A stretch of 13,610 nt of DNA from Flavobacteriaceae bacterium. GTDB taxonomy: Bacteria > Bacteroidota > Bacteroidia > Flavobacteriales > Flavobacteriaceae. The DNA is taken from the NCBI GenBank assembly GCA_008081175.1, contig VMCW01000157.1, positions 1 through 13,610 on the forward strand, in the 5' to 3' direction. The notes below the pieces were generated by a model, which saw only the letters and a list, made by a program, of their open reading frames with translations, did no database searches and was not told where the DNA came from. A program made the position numbers and the translations under genes. Of this stretch, positions 7,673 to 13,610 are shown in pieces (position 1 is the first letter of the stretch; every line of letters starts with the position of its first letter).

Positions 7673-8143
7673 ATGATTTTCAAGACTAAAGTGCCTTTAT
7701 TTTTACTTGGACTACTGCTTTTTGTCCGTTGTGGTAAAGAAGAGCTTCCTCCCGACAAGTTGCTCGGATCGTGGGAAGTGGTTTCTATTACTGACGAAAC
7801 GGGACAAGTAATTATTTGGGATGACTTACGAGAAACGCTAGTCAGTCTGATTCCAGAATATTCCTGCTTGGAATTTACTGCAACAGCAACGGAACAGATC
7901 GTAAGTACGCGTTATGTATTTGTCGATGTTAACAGTAGAGGTTGTTTGAGTCCCTCAATTGCAGTCTATACTTGGAAAGTAAATAGCGAAACAGGATTAT
8001 ACGAATTTACGCAAGGAACCAATATTGTGAATTACTTGATAACTTTTTCCAATAATGACAACAGGATGACATGGAATGATCAGACCAGTGGTGCTATTAC
8101 GGTCTGGGAGCGTGTCATTACAGAACCCACAACAACTGAATAA
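7673..8143 (+). CDS. Lipocalin-like lipoprotein
   Basis: This 156-residue protein has a signal peptide (VPLFLLGLLLFVRC) with a lipid-attachment candidate at C20; Arg directly before the Cys is unusual for a lipobox. After a short Glu/Pro linker comes KLLGSWEVVSITDETGQ (29-45), the opening strand typical of the small 'lipocalin-like' lipoproteins common in Bacteroidota, followed by alternating beta strands and a closing strand ITVWERV near the C-terminus. C65 and C91 are the only cysteines of the mature domain besides the lipidated one and could form a disulfide. Such proteins are usually about 130-170 residues and anchored in the outer membrane; their ligands are mostly unknown. It is 15 bases upstream of a second small lipoprotein, so the two are probably co-transcribed. 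Confidence 0.82.
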   Translation: MIFKTKVPLFLLGLLLFVRCGKEELPPDKLLGSWEVVSITDETGQVIIWDDLRETLVSLIPEYSCLEFTATATEQIVSTRYVFVDVNSRGCLSPSIAVYTWKVNSETGLYEFTQGTNIVNYLITFSNNDNRMTWNDQTSGAITVWERVITEPTTTE

Positions 8144-8158
8144 TTTAAACACATACAA

Positions 8159-8542
8159 ATGAAAAAAATAACCCTACTCTTTGCAACCCTCTTTATTGTT
8201 TCTTGCGGTCTTCAAAAAAAGGCGGTTAAAGATCCTTATGTTGGAGTTTATGAAATCACTGTTTTTGATGTAGATCAAATTGGGGACGTTCCATTAACAC
8301 TCACTATCAATAAGACAGAAGCTGCCTATACTTCAAATATTGAAATGAGAGGTGAGGCTGCTGAAAGTGGTGATTTCACTTGGGAAATAACAGGAACTAA
8401 AATTGAAAACGAAGTAATTACTATAGAAGCATATGTCTCAAGCTATGATGTCTATTTTGAATTGTATATAAACGAGGATGAGGTTTCTGGCTCTCTTATG
8501 GGAATGTTTGATGTTGAGGGAACCCGAGTCGAAAAAAAATAG
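8159..8542 (+). CDS. Small lipoprotein of unknown function
   Basis: This 127-residue protein has a clean lipoprotein signal (KKITLLFATLFIVSCG, lipidated C16). The mature part is about 110 residues, acidic and almost all beta-strand in character. It begins DPYVGVYEITVFDV (25-38), continues with LTLTINKTEAAYTSNIEM (46-63) and ends MFDVEGTRVEKK. A Y/W-G start plus repeated strands suggests a small beta-barrel or sandwich like other lipocalin-like lipoproteins, but I do not recognise the family. It shares the operon and general architecture with the preceding gene without obvious sequence identity. Downstream there is only AT-rich DNA; no convincing GC-rich terminator was found. Confidence 0.78.
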   Translation: MKKITLLFATLFIVSCGLQKKAVKDPYVGVYEITVFDVDQIGDVPLTLTINKTEAAYTSNIEMRGEAAESGDFTWEITGTKIENEVITIEAYVSSYDVYFELYINEDEVSGSLMGMFDVEGTRVEKK

Positions 8543-8673
8543 AAGAGTGTTAAAAAAAGGGGTACTGATCTAAAATTAAGAGAACAGTTAATTAAAATAA
8601 AGAAAAACCAAAAAGGCAATTTTTTTGACAATCCCTAGTGCAATAAGAAAGGTTCTAAGACGTTTTTTTCGCA

Positions 8674-8775
8674 CTATTTCTTTTTATTTGATATTCCACG
8701 AATTGCAGTATAGAGCAACCACAATACAACAGCGATAGCCCCATAGACAATTATGTTTCTAATAAAGTAGCCCAT
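8674..8775 (-). CDS. Putative membrane microprotein, 33 residues (second of a tandem pair)
   Basis: ATG at 8775-8773 to TAG at 8676-8674 encodes a 33-residue protein. It reads MGYFIRNI, then a hydrophobic helix IVYGAIAVVLWLLYTAI, then RGISNKKK. One central transmembrane helix with a strongly basic C-terminal tail suggests an inner-membrane protein with the tail inside. It starts two bases after the stop of another microprotein ORF, the coupling expected of a translated pair. I do not recognise the family. An ORF this short can arise by chance, but the well-formed helix, the basic tail and the tandem arrangement argue for a real gene. Confidence 0.5.
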   Translation of the reverse strand: MGYFIRNIIVYGAIAVVLWLLYTAIRGISNKKK

Positions 8776-8777
8776 TT

Positions 8778-8867
8778 CTATTTGAGATGACGTTCTTTAA
8801 GCTCAATAACTAAGCCGATAAGAAGACATATAACTAAACTCCCGATAACAGTTCCACCTACACCCAT
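8778..8867 (-). CDS. Putative membrane microprotein, 29 residues (first of a tandem pair)
   Basis: ATG at 8867-8865 to TAG at 8780-8778 encodes a 29-residue protein. It reads MGVGGT, then a hydrophobic helix VIGSLVICLLIGLVI, then a charged amphipathic tail ELKERHLK. It looks like a single-pass membrane peptide, and its stop is two bases before the start of the 33-residue partner. A candidate promoter (TTG, 21 bases, TATCTTTA) lies 12 bases upstream of the ATG. The pair is transcribed towards the lipoprotein genes and away from the GH109 operon. Possible roles include a small subunit or regulator of a membrane complex, or a toxin-like peptide; nothing in the sequence decides between these. Confidence 0.5.
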   Translation of the reverse strand: MGVGGTVIGSLVICLLIGLVIELKERHLK

Positions 8868-8879
8868 AAAGTTTTTATT

Positions 8880-8911
8880 TAAAGATAGAAATAATTTCAC
8901 AGTGGACTCAA
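8880..8911 (-). promoter_or_regulatory. Candidate promoter for the microprotein pair
   Basis: On the minus strand TTG (8911-8909) is followed after 21 bases by TATCTTTA (8887-8880). This matches the Bacteroidota pattern TTG-N(17-23)-TAnnTTTG at all but the last base. It ends 12 bases before the ATG of the first microprotein. It is the best-spaced promoter candidate in the window, though AT-rich DNA yields such matches by chance. Confidence 0.4.
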
Positions 8912-8946
8912 TTTTATTTTTCGGAAAGATTTATCCAAAAGAAATC

Positions 8947-8961
8947 ATTAATTTTATTAAT
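8947..8961. repeat. AT palindrome upstream of the GH109 operon
   Basis: The self-complementary hexamer ATTAAT occurs twice around a TTT spacer (ATTAAT-TTT-ATTAAT), about 45 bases before the GH109 start codon. A weak -7-like TTTATTTG lies just downstream at 8972-8979. This could be an operator site for the plus-strand operon or chance in AT-rich DNA; the spacer between the divergent units (8868-9006) shows nothing else. Confidence 0.25.
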
Positions 8962-9006
8962 CATAAGGAGTTTTATTTGTAAAAACATCTAAAAAAACCA
9001 ACAACT

Positions 9007-10401
9007 ATGAAGAATTTAAACCGAAGAAATTTTCTCAAGAAATCAAGTCTTTCAGCCGCTTCGTTATATGTGGCGACACATTTGGCCTGTGCTGAAGGCA
9101 TGGAACAAAGAGCTACATCGAGCACCTACATGGGGGATTATGCAGCACCAAAACTTGACACTGTTCGAATAGCCATTATAGGAGTAGGGGCAAGGGGTTC
9201 AGGCCATGCGAAACAGTTGGCTTCCATAGAAGGAACAGAAATTGTTGCAATAGCAGACCTTTACGAAGACTTGGTCGATCGATCGGTAGCAAATTGCATA
9301 GATGTTGGAGGTGGTAGACATCAAGCTATTGCTCGTTATTTTGGTGAAGAGATGGCATGGAAAAAAATGCTTACTGAGGTAAAACCGGATGCGGTAATAG
9401 TAGCTACAAATTGGAAAAATCATGCCCCTATGGCAATTGAAAGTATGCGACAAGGTGCACATGCCTTTGTGGAAGTGCCTATAGCCCTAACTCTTCAAGA
9501 AATGTGGGACATCGTCAACACTTCCGAACAAACCAAAAAGCATTGTATGATGATGGAAAACGTAAATTATGGTAGGGAAGAACTCCTCTATCTCAATTTA
9601 TGTAGAGAAGGGGTAATTGGAGACTTGCTTCATGCTGAGGCAGCCTATATCCACGAGCTGCGCTTTCAAATGGAAGAGCAAGAAAGAGGAACGGGCTCCT
9701 GGCGCACCTATCATTATGCAAAACGAAACGGAAATCTGTATCCTACACACGGACTAGGACCCGTAGCACAATACATGAACCTGGGTAGAGGTGAGGATCA
9801 GTTTCATTCATTAGTATCCTTTTCCACTCCAGCAAAAGGGAGAAAATTATACGCTGAAAAAAACTACGATGACGATCACAAGTGGAATGCTTTGGATTAT
9901 AAAGGGGGTGATTTAAATACATCTCTTATTAAAACACATCTTGGCAGAACCATCATGGTGCAGTGGGATGAGACTAGTCCAAGACCCTATTCGCGACATA
10001 ATCTCATACAAGGAACAACAGGAACACTTGCTGGCTTTCCAACACGTGTCGCACTAGAAGGAGGTGTTCCGGGAGCAACTGACAATCACCATAGCTGGGC
10101 ACAAGGAGAACAGTTAGAGCAGCTTTATGAGCAATACGAACACCCTATGTTCAAAAGATTAGGAGCTTTAGCTCAAAAAATGGGAGGCCATGGTGGAATG
10201 GACTTTATGATGCGTTACCGAATGGTAGAGTGCTTGAGAGAGGGTCTGCCATTGGATCAAAATGTCTATGAAGGTTGTTTTTGGAGTGCTGTAGCACCAA
10301 TGAGTGAAGCCTCTGTTGCTCAAGGGGGAATGCCACAATCCTTCCCTGATTTTACTCGAGGCGACTGGAGTAAAACAAATCCTTTGTCTGTAGTATCTTA
10401 A
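9007..10401 (+). CDS. GH109-like Gfo/Idh/MocA glycosidase (alpha-N-acetylgalactosaminidase type), Tat-exported
   Basis: This 464-residue protein begins with a Tat signal (NRRNFLKK, 5-12) ending HLACAEG, so C28 could also be lipidated. A Rossmann NAD-binding domain follows: VRIAIIGVGARGSGHA (53-68, GxGxxG-type), VAIADLYE (80-87) and DAVIVATNWKNHAPMAIE (128-145). GH109 landmarks then appear: MMENVNYGRE (182-191), IHELRF (215-220), WRTYHYAKRNGNLYPTHGLGP (232-252), GGHGGMD (393-399) and PDFTRGDW (447-454). These align by eye with the Elizabethkingia GH109 enzyme, which removes alpha-GalNAc by an NAD+-dependent redox mechanism; YPTHG contains the conserved histidine (H248 here). Export through Tat fits a protein that folds around NAD+ in the cytoplasm. 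It is 14 bases upstream of a galactokinase-like gene, which supports a galacto-configured product. Other specificities, or a non-glycosidase oxidoreductase, remain possible. Confidence 0.88.
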   Translation: MKNLNRRNFLKKSSLSAASLYVATHLACAEGMEQRATSSTYMGDYAAPKLDTVRIAIIGVGARGSGHAKQLASIEGTEIVAIADLYEDLVDRSVANCIDVGGGRHQAIARYFGEEMAWKKMLTEVKPDAVIVATNWKNHAPMAIESMRQGAHAFVEVPIALTLQEMWDIVNTSEQTKKHCMMMENVNYGREELLYLNLCREGVIGDLLHAEAAYIHELRFQMEEQERGTGSWRTYHYAKRNGNLYPTHGLGPVAQYMNLGRGEDQFHSLVSFSTPAKGRKLYAEKNYDDDHKWNALDYKGGDLNTSLIKTHLGRTIMVQWDETSPRPYSRHNLIQGTTGTLAGFPTRVALEGGVPGATDNHHSWAQGEQLEQLYEQYEHPMFKRLGALAQKMGGHGGMDFMMRYRMVECLREGLPLDQNVYEGCFWSAVAPMSEASVAQGGMPQSFPDFTRGDWSKTNPLSVVS

Positions 10402-10415
10402 TAATTCTGTAGTTC

Positions 10416-11474
10416 ATGATTGGTGTTCATGCTCCTGCTCGAATTTGTTTTTTTGGAGATCACCAGGATTATTTGAGTCTTCCTGTAATCGCAGGAACCA
10501 TCGATCGTAAGATAACGATAGAAGGAACACCCAATAACTCAAATAAAATTAAATTACAATTAGTTGATATTAATACTACTATAGTAATTGATCTCGATGA
10601 ACAGTTTAATAAAATATCGGAACAAGATTATTTTCGTTCGGTCTGGGTTGTCCTTAAGAATCACGGATATCATTTGACAGAAGGCTATACTGTAGAAATA
10701 AGCGGAACTATACCTATTAATGCTGGATTGTCAAGCTCTTCAGCCCTTGTGGTTGCTTGGATACGTTTTGTACTTGCAGCTCTCAATAGAGAAGATGAGG
10801 TGACCGATGAACAAATTGGAAAATGGGCCTTTGAATCAGAGGTTACTTTTTTTAATCAACCCGGCGGGTTGATGGATCAGTTCACCATTGCACAAGGAGG
10901 CTTGCTATATATAGACACAGCAAAAGGTACAACCGAGCGACTGACTCCTAACTTAGGACATTTGGTAGTGGCTGAATCAGGCATACCTAAACAAACTTTA
11001 GAAGTGCTTAAAAACGCACGAAATTATGGTCAGGCTGCACTTGCAGCAGTACAAGAAAACGTCCCTAACTTCAACCTTCATCAGGCCGATGAAATGGCGT
11101 ACAACGATTATAAAAAGTTTGTTCCGGAGCCCTATAAGCCTTACTGGTATGCAGCGATTCACAATCACCTTTTAACCCAAAACGCTAGAAAAATGCTACT
11201 CTCAGGACCGATAGATTTTGTTCAAATAGGACAATGGATGAACAGCCATCAAGAAATTTTACAGGAGTGCATTCAGAATACACCTCAGAAAATGTCTACC
11301 CAAATGGAAGCAGCTAAAAACGCAGGTGCTTTAGGGGCAAAAATTATTGGCTCAGGTGGTGGTGGCTGTATGGTGGCTTTGGTTACAGCAGATACGAAAG
11401 AGAATGTAATCGACGCTTTTTTAAAAGCTGGTGTCTCAAGCGCTTATGAAGTAAATTTAACCACAATAGCATGA
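10416..11474 (+). CDS. Galactokinase-like GHMP sugar kinase
   Basis: This 352-residue cytoplasmic protein has all three GHMP motifs. Motif 1 is APARICFFGDHQDY (6-19), corresponding to the galactokinase GRxNLIGEHTDY signature but with GDH for GEH. Motif 2 is the ATP-binding loop GLSSSSA (104-110). Motif 3 is GAKIIGSGGGGCMVAL (307-322). NQPGGLMDQF (147-156) carries D154, at the position of the galactokinase catalytic aspartate (G.MDQ). These indicate phosphorylation of a sugar at its anomeric hydroxyl to give an alpha-sugar-1-phosphate. The changed sugar-contact motif and the GH109 neighbour hint at GalNAc or another modified galactose rather than galactose; galT and galM are not present. The next gene, a nucleotidyltransferase, starts inside the last codons (ATGA overlap), implying translational coupling and consecutive steps. 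Substrate identity is inference; a fucose or arabinose kinase is less likely from the motifs. Confidence 0.88.
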   Translation: MIGVHAPARICFFGDHQDYLSLPVIAGTIDRKITIEGTPNNSNKIKLQLVDINTTIVIDLDEQFNKISEQDYFRSVWVVLKNHGYHLTEGYTVEISGTIPINAGLSSSSALVVAWIRFVLAALNREDEVTDEQIGKWAFESEVTFFNQPGGLMDQFTIAQGGLLYIDTAKGTTERLTPNLGHLVVAESGIPKQTLEVLKNARNYGQAALAAVQENVPNFNLHQADEMAYNDYKKFVPEPYKPYWYAAIHNHLLTQNARKMLLSGPIDFVQIGQWMNSHQEILQECIQNTPQKMSTQMEAAKNAGALGAKIIGSGGGGCMVALVTADTKENVIDAFLKAGVSSAYEVNLTTIA

Positions 11475-12310
11475 AACCTCTTTTGATTATGGCAGGTGGC
11501 GCTTCTTCAAGAATGAAACGCTCGCTTCAAAACAGTACCTTAACTAATGAACAAAAGGAAATTGCCCAGCATGTCCATAAAAGCTTAATTCCATTGGGAA
11601 AAGAGCAAAAACCACTTTTATACCACTTAATATCTAATGCTGTAGCCTCTGGCTACACGGATGTTTATTTAATCACTAGCCCACAAAATCAAGCGTTTAA
11701 AGAACATATTGGTGAGAGAAAAACAGATAATTCTTATGCAGGTGCAAAAATTCATTTTGCTATTCAATATCTCAAAGAGGGTTATGAGAAACCTCTGGGC
11801 ACAGCCGATGCTGTTTTGCAAGCGTTAGATCAGTACCCAGAACTTTTAGAACAGACCTTTGCAGTTTGTAATGGCGATAATTTATATTCCAAAGATGCTT
11901 TTAAAACACTTCTAGACCAACGAGAAGCGCCCCATGCGCTCATTAGCTATGCGCGTTCAGGATTGCAATTTTCAAATGAACGTATTCAAAAATTTGCCGT
12001 TTTAGACATTGATGATGAAGGTTTTTTAAACAATATCATTGAAAAACCCGATTCTTCTACAATTGAGCAGTACAAAGACAATACAGGGGAGATTTTTGTA
12101 AGTATGAATATTTTCAGCTTTCTTGGGAATGCACTTTACCCTTTTTTAGAATCCTGTCCTATACACCCAGATCGCAAAGAAAAAGAACTCCCAGAAGCCT
12201 TGAGAAGGCTAACAACTAAAATCCCTAAACAAATTCAATGCTTTAGCAGAAAAGAACACCTATTGGACCTAACAGCAGCGGAAGATATTCAATCATTTAA
12301 TATACTTTGA
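11471..12310 (+). CDS. Sugar-1-phosphate nucleotidyltransferase
   Basis: This 279-residue GT-A-fold NTP transferase starts with LLIMAGGASSRMK (4-16), the nucleotide-binding G-G-x-S-x-R-x-x signature. It has an unusual 25-residue charged insert before KSLIPLGKEQKPLLYHLI (37-54). Later motifs are EKPLGTADAVLQAL (106-119, base/sugar recognition), CNGDNLYS (133-140, with the metal-binding Asp), IIEKPD (189-194) and SMNIFSF (211-217). There is no left-handed beta-helix acyltransferase domain, so it is not GlmU-like. The start codon overlaps the kinase stop by four bases (ATGA), so it almost certainly uses the kinase product, joining it to a nucleotide to form an NDP-sugar. Whether UTP, GTP or another nucleotide is used cannot be read here. 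The analogous logic is known for AmgK/MurU in MurNAc recycling and the fused Fkp in fucose salvage, but this kinase is of a different type from AmgK. Confidence 0.88.
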   Translation: MKPLLIMAGGASSRMKRSLQNSTLTNEQKEIAQHVHKSLIPLGKEQKPLLYHLISNAVASGYTDVYLITSPQNQAFKEHIGERKTDNSYAGAKIHFAIQYLKEGYEKPLGTADAVLQALDQYPELLEQTFAVCNGDNLYSKDAFKTLLDQREAPHALISYARSGLQFSNERIQKFAVLDIDDEGFLNNIIEKPDSSTIEQYKDNTGEIFVSMNIFSFLGNALYPFLESCPIHPDRKEKELPEALRRLTTKIPKQIQCFSRKEHLLDLTAAEDIQSFNIL

Positions 12311-12315
12311 AGAAT

Positions 12316-13581
12316 ATGTATAAGGTTGTAAAACAGAAAGTAAATAAAGTCAAAAAGGGTTTGCCTTATTTGCTAATGCTCAACATGATCCTATTAAGTT
12401 TTTCTAATTGCCAATCCAATAAAGGTGTTTTGCAGCGGGTGATAAAATCAAATGACCCTGCTATACAAGCAATCATGAAAGAGGCGCCTAAACACGAAGT
12501 TCAAATTCTTTTAACACAAATTCAAAGGGACACAACGGGTGGTTTATTGTTTGAAGAAGAACAATACCAACTGGATGAACAGCAGTATTTTTATCCCGCT
12601 AGTACAGCAAAACTTCCGGTTGCTATTCTGGCCCTTCAAAAAATTAAAGAACTCAGAAGTAGTGGAATACCAATTACTGCCACAACCCCTTTTGTTATAG
12701 GGACAAAAGAGGGTAAAGTTGTTGTAGCAACAGACAGCACCCACCAGGAAGGGAAGGTCACTATAAACCATTTGATAAAAAAGATTTTTTTAGTGAGTGA
12801 TAACGATGCCTACAATTATCTTTTTGATTTTCTAGGGCGGGACTATATCAATTCAGAATTGACAAAAAGAGGGCTTTCTAACACCAAAATATATCATAAA
12901 TTTCTTTTTGGTGCTGACAATAACACTACTTGGGAATACACTTTTTTTGATGAAAATAAAGACACTTTATATCACCAACCCAAACTTCATGCACAGATAG
13001 CATTGAAGCCCCATGAACTTAAAGGAATAAAAAAAGGAGTAGCACACTTTAGTGATGGAGCATTGATTAACGCACCTATGGATTTTAGTGAAAAAAACAG
13101 AATTTCTATAAGAGACCTTCAAGAAATCCTTAAAAGAGTTCTTTTTCCAGAAGCCTTTTCTTTGGGTGAGCGATTTGATTTGACAACAGAGGATTATTCA
13201 TTTTTACGCCATTGGATGAGCAGAAGTACTTTAGAAAGTAGTTGGCCGGACTATAACGATGGCGTTCATTGGGATAGTTATGGAAAATTTCTAGTGTATG
13301 GAGATCAAAAAGGGGCTATGACACCCAATATCCGCATTTACAATAAGGTAGGCTATGCATATGGCACACTTACCGATGTGGCTTATATAAAAGACGAAAC
13401 TACTGGATTGGAATTTTTTTTAACGGCAACACTTTTAGTCAACGAAAACAGCATTTTCAATGATGATAAATATGAGTTTGAAAGTCTGGGAATCCCTTAT
13501 CTAGCAGCTTTGGGAAGAGGAGTGTTGAAAGAACTCAATCGGCCCTATTTTTCTAACAAGCCCAATTCTACTAATCGTTGA
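12316..13581 (+). CDS. Class A beta-lactamase-like serine hydrolase lipoprotein
   Basis: I chose ATG 12316-12318 (421 residues), five bases after the nucleotidyltransferase stop; an in-frame TTG at 12307 overlapping that stop is the alternative and is used for numbering here. A basic N-terminus and hydrophobic segment (19-33) end in SFSNC, with C35 a lipoprotein candidate. The penicillin-binding-fold triad is present: FYPASTAKLPVA with S99-x-x-K102, VSDNDAYN with S164-D-N166, and NKVGYAYG with K347-V-G349. SDN and KTG are about 180 residues apart, clearly more than in classical class A beta-lactamases (about 100), so there is a large insert (about 200-340). I see no Glu-x-x-Leu-Asn omega-loop motif. 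That argues against an efficient beta-lactamase and for a D,D-peptidase, esterase or peptide hydrolase of the 'beta-lactamase2' kind. Being last in a sugar-activation operon suggests a cell-envelope link. Confidence 0.85.
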   Translation: MYKVVKQKVNKVKKGLPYLLMLNMILLSFSNCQSNKGVLQRVIKSNDPAIQAIMKEAPKHEVQILLTQIQRDTTGGLLFEEEQYQLDEQQYFYPASTAKLPVAILALQKIKELRSSGIPITATTPFVIGTKEGKVVVATDSTHQEGKVTINHLIKKIFLVSDNDAYNYLFDFLGRDYINSELTKRGLSNTKIYHKFLFGADNNTTWEYTFFDENKDTLYHQPKLHAQIALKPHELKGIKKGVAHFSDGALINAPMDFSEKNRISIRDLQEILKRVLFPEAFSLGERFDLTTEDYSFLRHWMSRSTLESSWPDYNDGVHWDSYGKFLVYGDQKGAMTPNIRIYNKVGYAYGTLTDVAYIKDETTGLEFFLTATLLVNENSIFNDDKYEFESLGIPYLAALGRGVLKELNRPYFSNKPNSTNR

Positions 13582-13610
13582 TTCAAGAACGTCCCTGCCT
13601 GAATGTCTTC

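Noticed and set aside
8609..8627. Possible terminator after the lipoprotein pair (CAAAAA ... TTTTTG around GGCAAT)
   Set aside because: The stem is almost all A:T and only six pairs; it is not distinguishable from AT-rich background.
8636..8676. Inverted repeat TAGTGC (8636-8641) / GCACTA (8671-8676) at the end of the microprotein pair
   Set aside because: A six-base stem with a 29-base loop is too weak to call a terminator or a mobile-element end, although one arm overlaps the microprotein stop codon.

Overview
The window looks like chromosome from a marine-type Bacteroidota, most likely a flavobacterium. It is AT-rich, start codons lack strong Shine-Dalgarno sites, TAnnTTTG-type -7 boxes lie upstream of genes, and there are many loose-lipobox lipoproteins and Tat-type (RRxFLKK) signals. 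Every genus-level statement is inference from these features and from the protein families. No RNA gene, CRISPR array, insertion sequence, integrase or phage gene was seen.

Left half (1-7502, all minus strand). Reading 5' to 3' there are six tightly packed genes: a small secreted protein with a free-standing TonB-receptor-plug-like domain (7035-7502); a secreted PqqB-like metallo-beta-lactamase-fold protein (6105-7022); a 1094-residue lipoprotein with PSCyt1, DUF1549 (PSCyt2), LamG-like and DUF1553 (PSD1) regions (2760-6044); a Tat-exported DUF1501 protein (1302-2756); a Tat-type NHL/six-bladed beta-propeller protein (253-1299); and the N-terminal part of a DUF2231-like membrane protein that runs off the left edge (1-249). 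The last four are separated by only 2-3 bases and form the planctomycete-style 'cytochrome / DUF1501 / PSD1' set that also occurs in Bacteroidota. The set is widely conserved but biochemically almost uncharacterised; it is an extracytoplasmic, possibly redox-linked system often found near polysaccharide-degradation genes.

Middle (7503-9006). A divergent promoter region is followed by two small plus-strand lipoproteins (7673-8143, lipocalin-like; 8159-8542, unknown). The stretch between 8543 and 9006 has no long gene, but on the minus strand it carries two tandem single-pass membrane microprotein ORFs of 29 and 33 codons, two bases apart, with a plausible Bacteroidota promoter just upstream.

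Right half (9007-13581, plus strand). Four closely spaced or overlapping genes read as an operon: an exported Gfo/Idh/MocA-fold protein very like GH109 alpha-N-acetylgalactosaminidases; a galactokinase-like GHMP kinase; a sugar-1-phosphate nucleotidyltransferase overlapping the kinase by 4 bases; and a class A beta-lactamase-like serine hydrolase lipoprotein. The simplest model is release of a galacto-configured (amino)sugar outside the inner membrane, anomeric phosphorylation, and conversion to an NDP-sugar. The serine hydrolase suggests, but does not prove, a link to the cell wall. No sugar transporter is visible, so the pathway is incomplete in this window.
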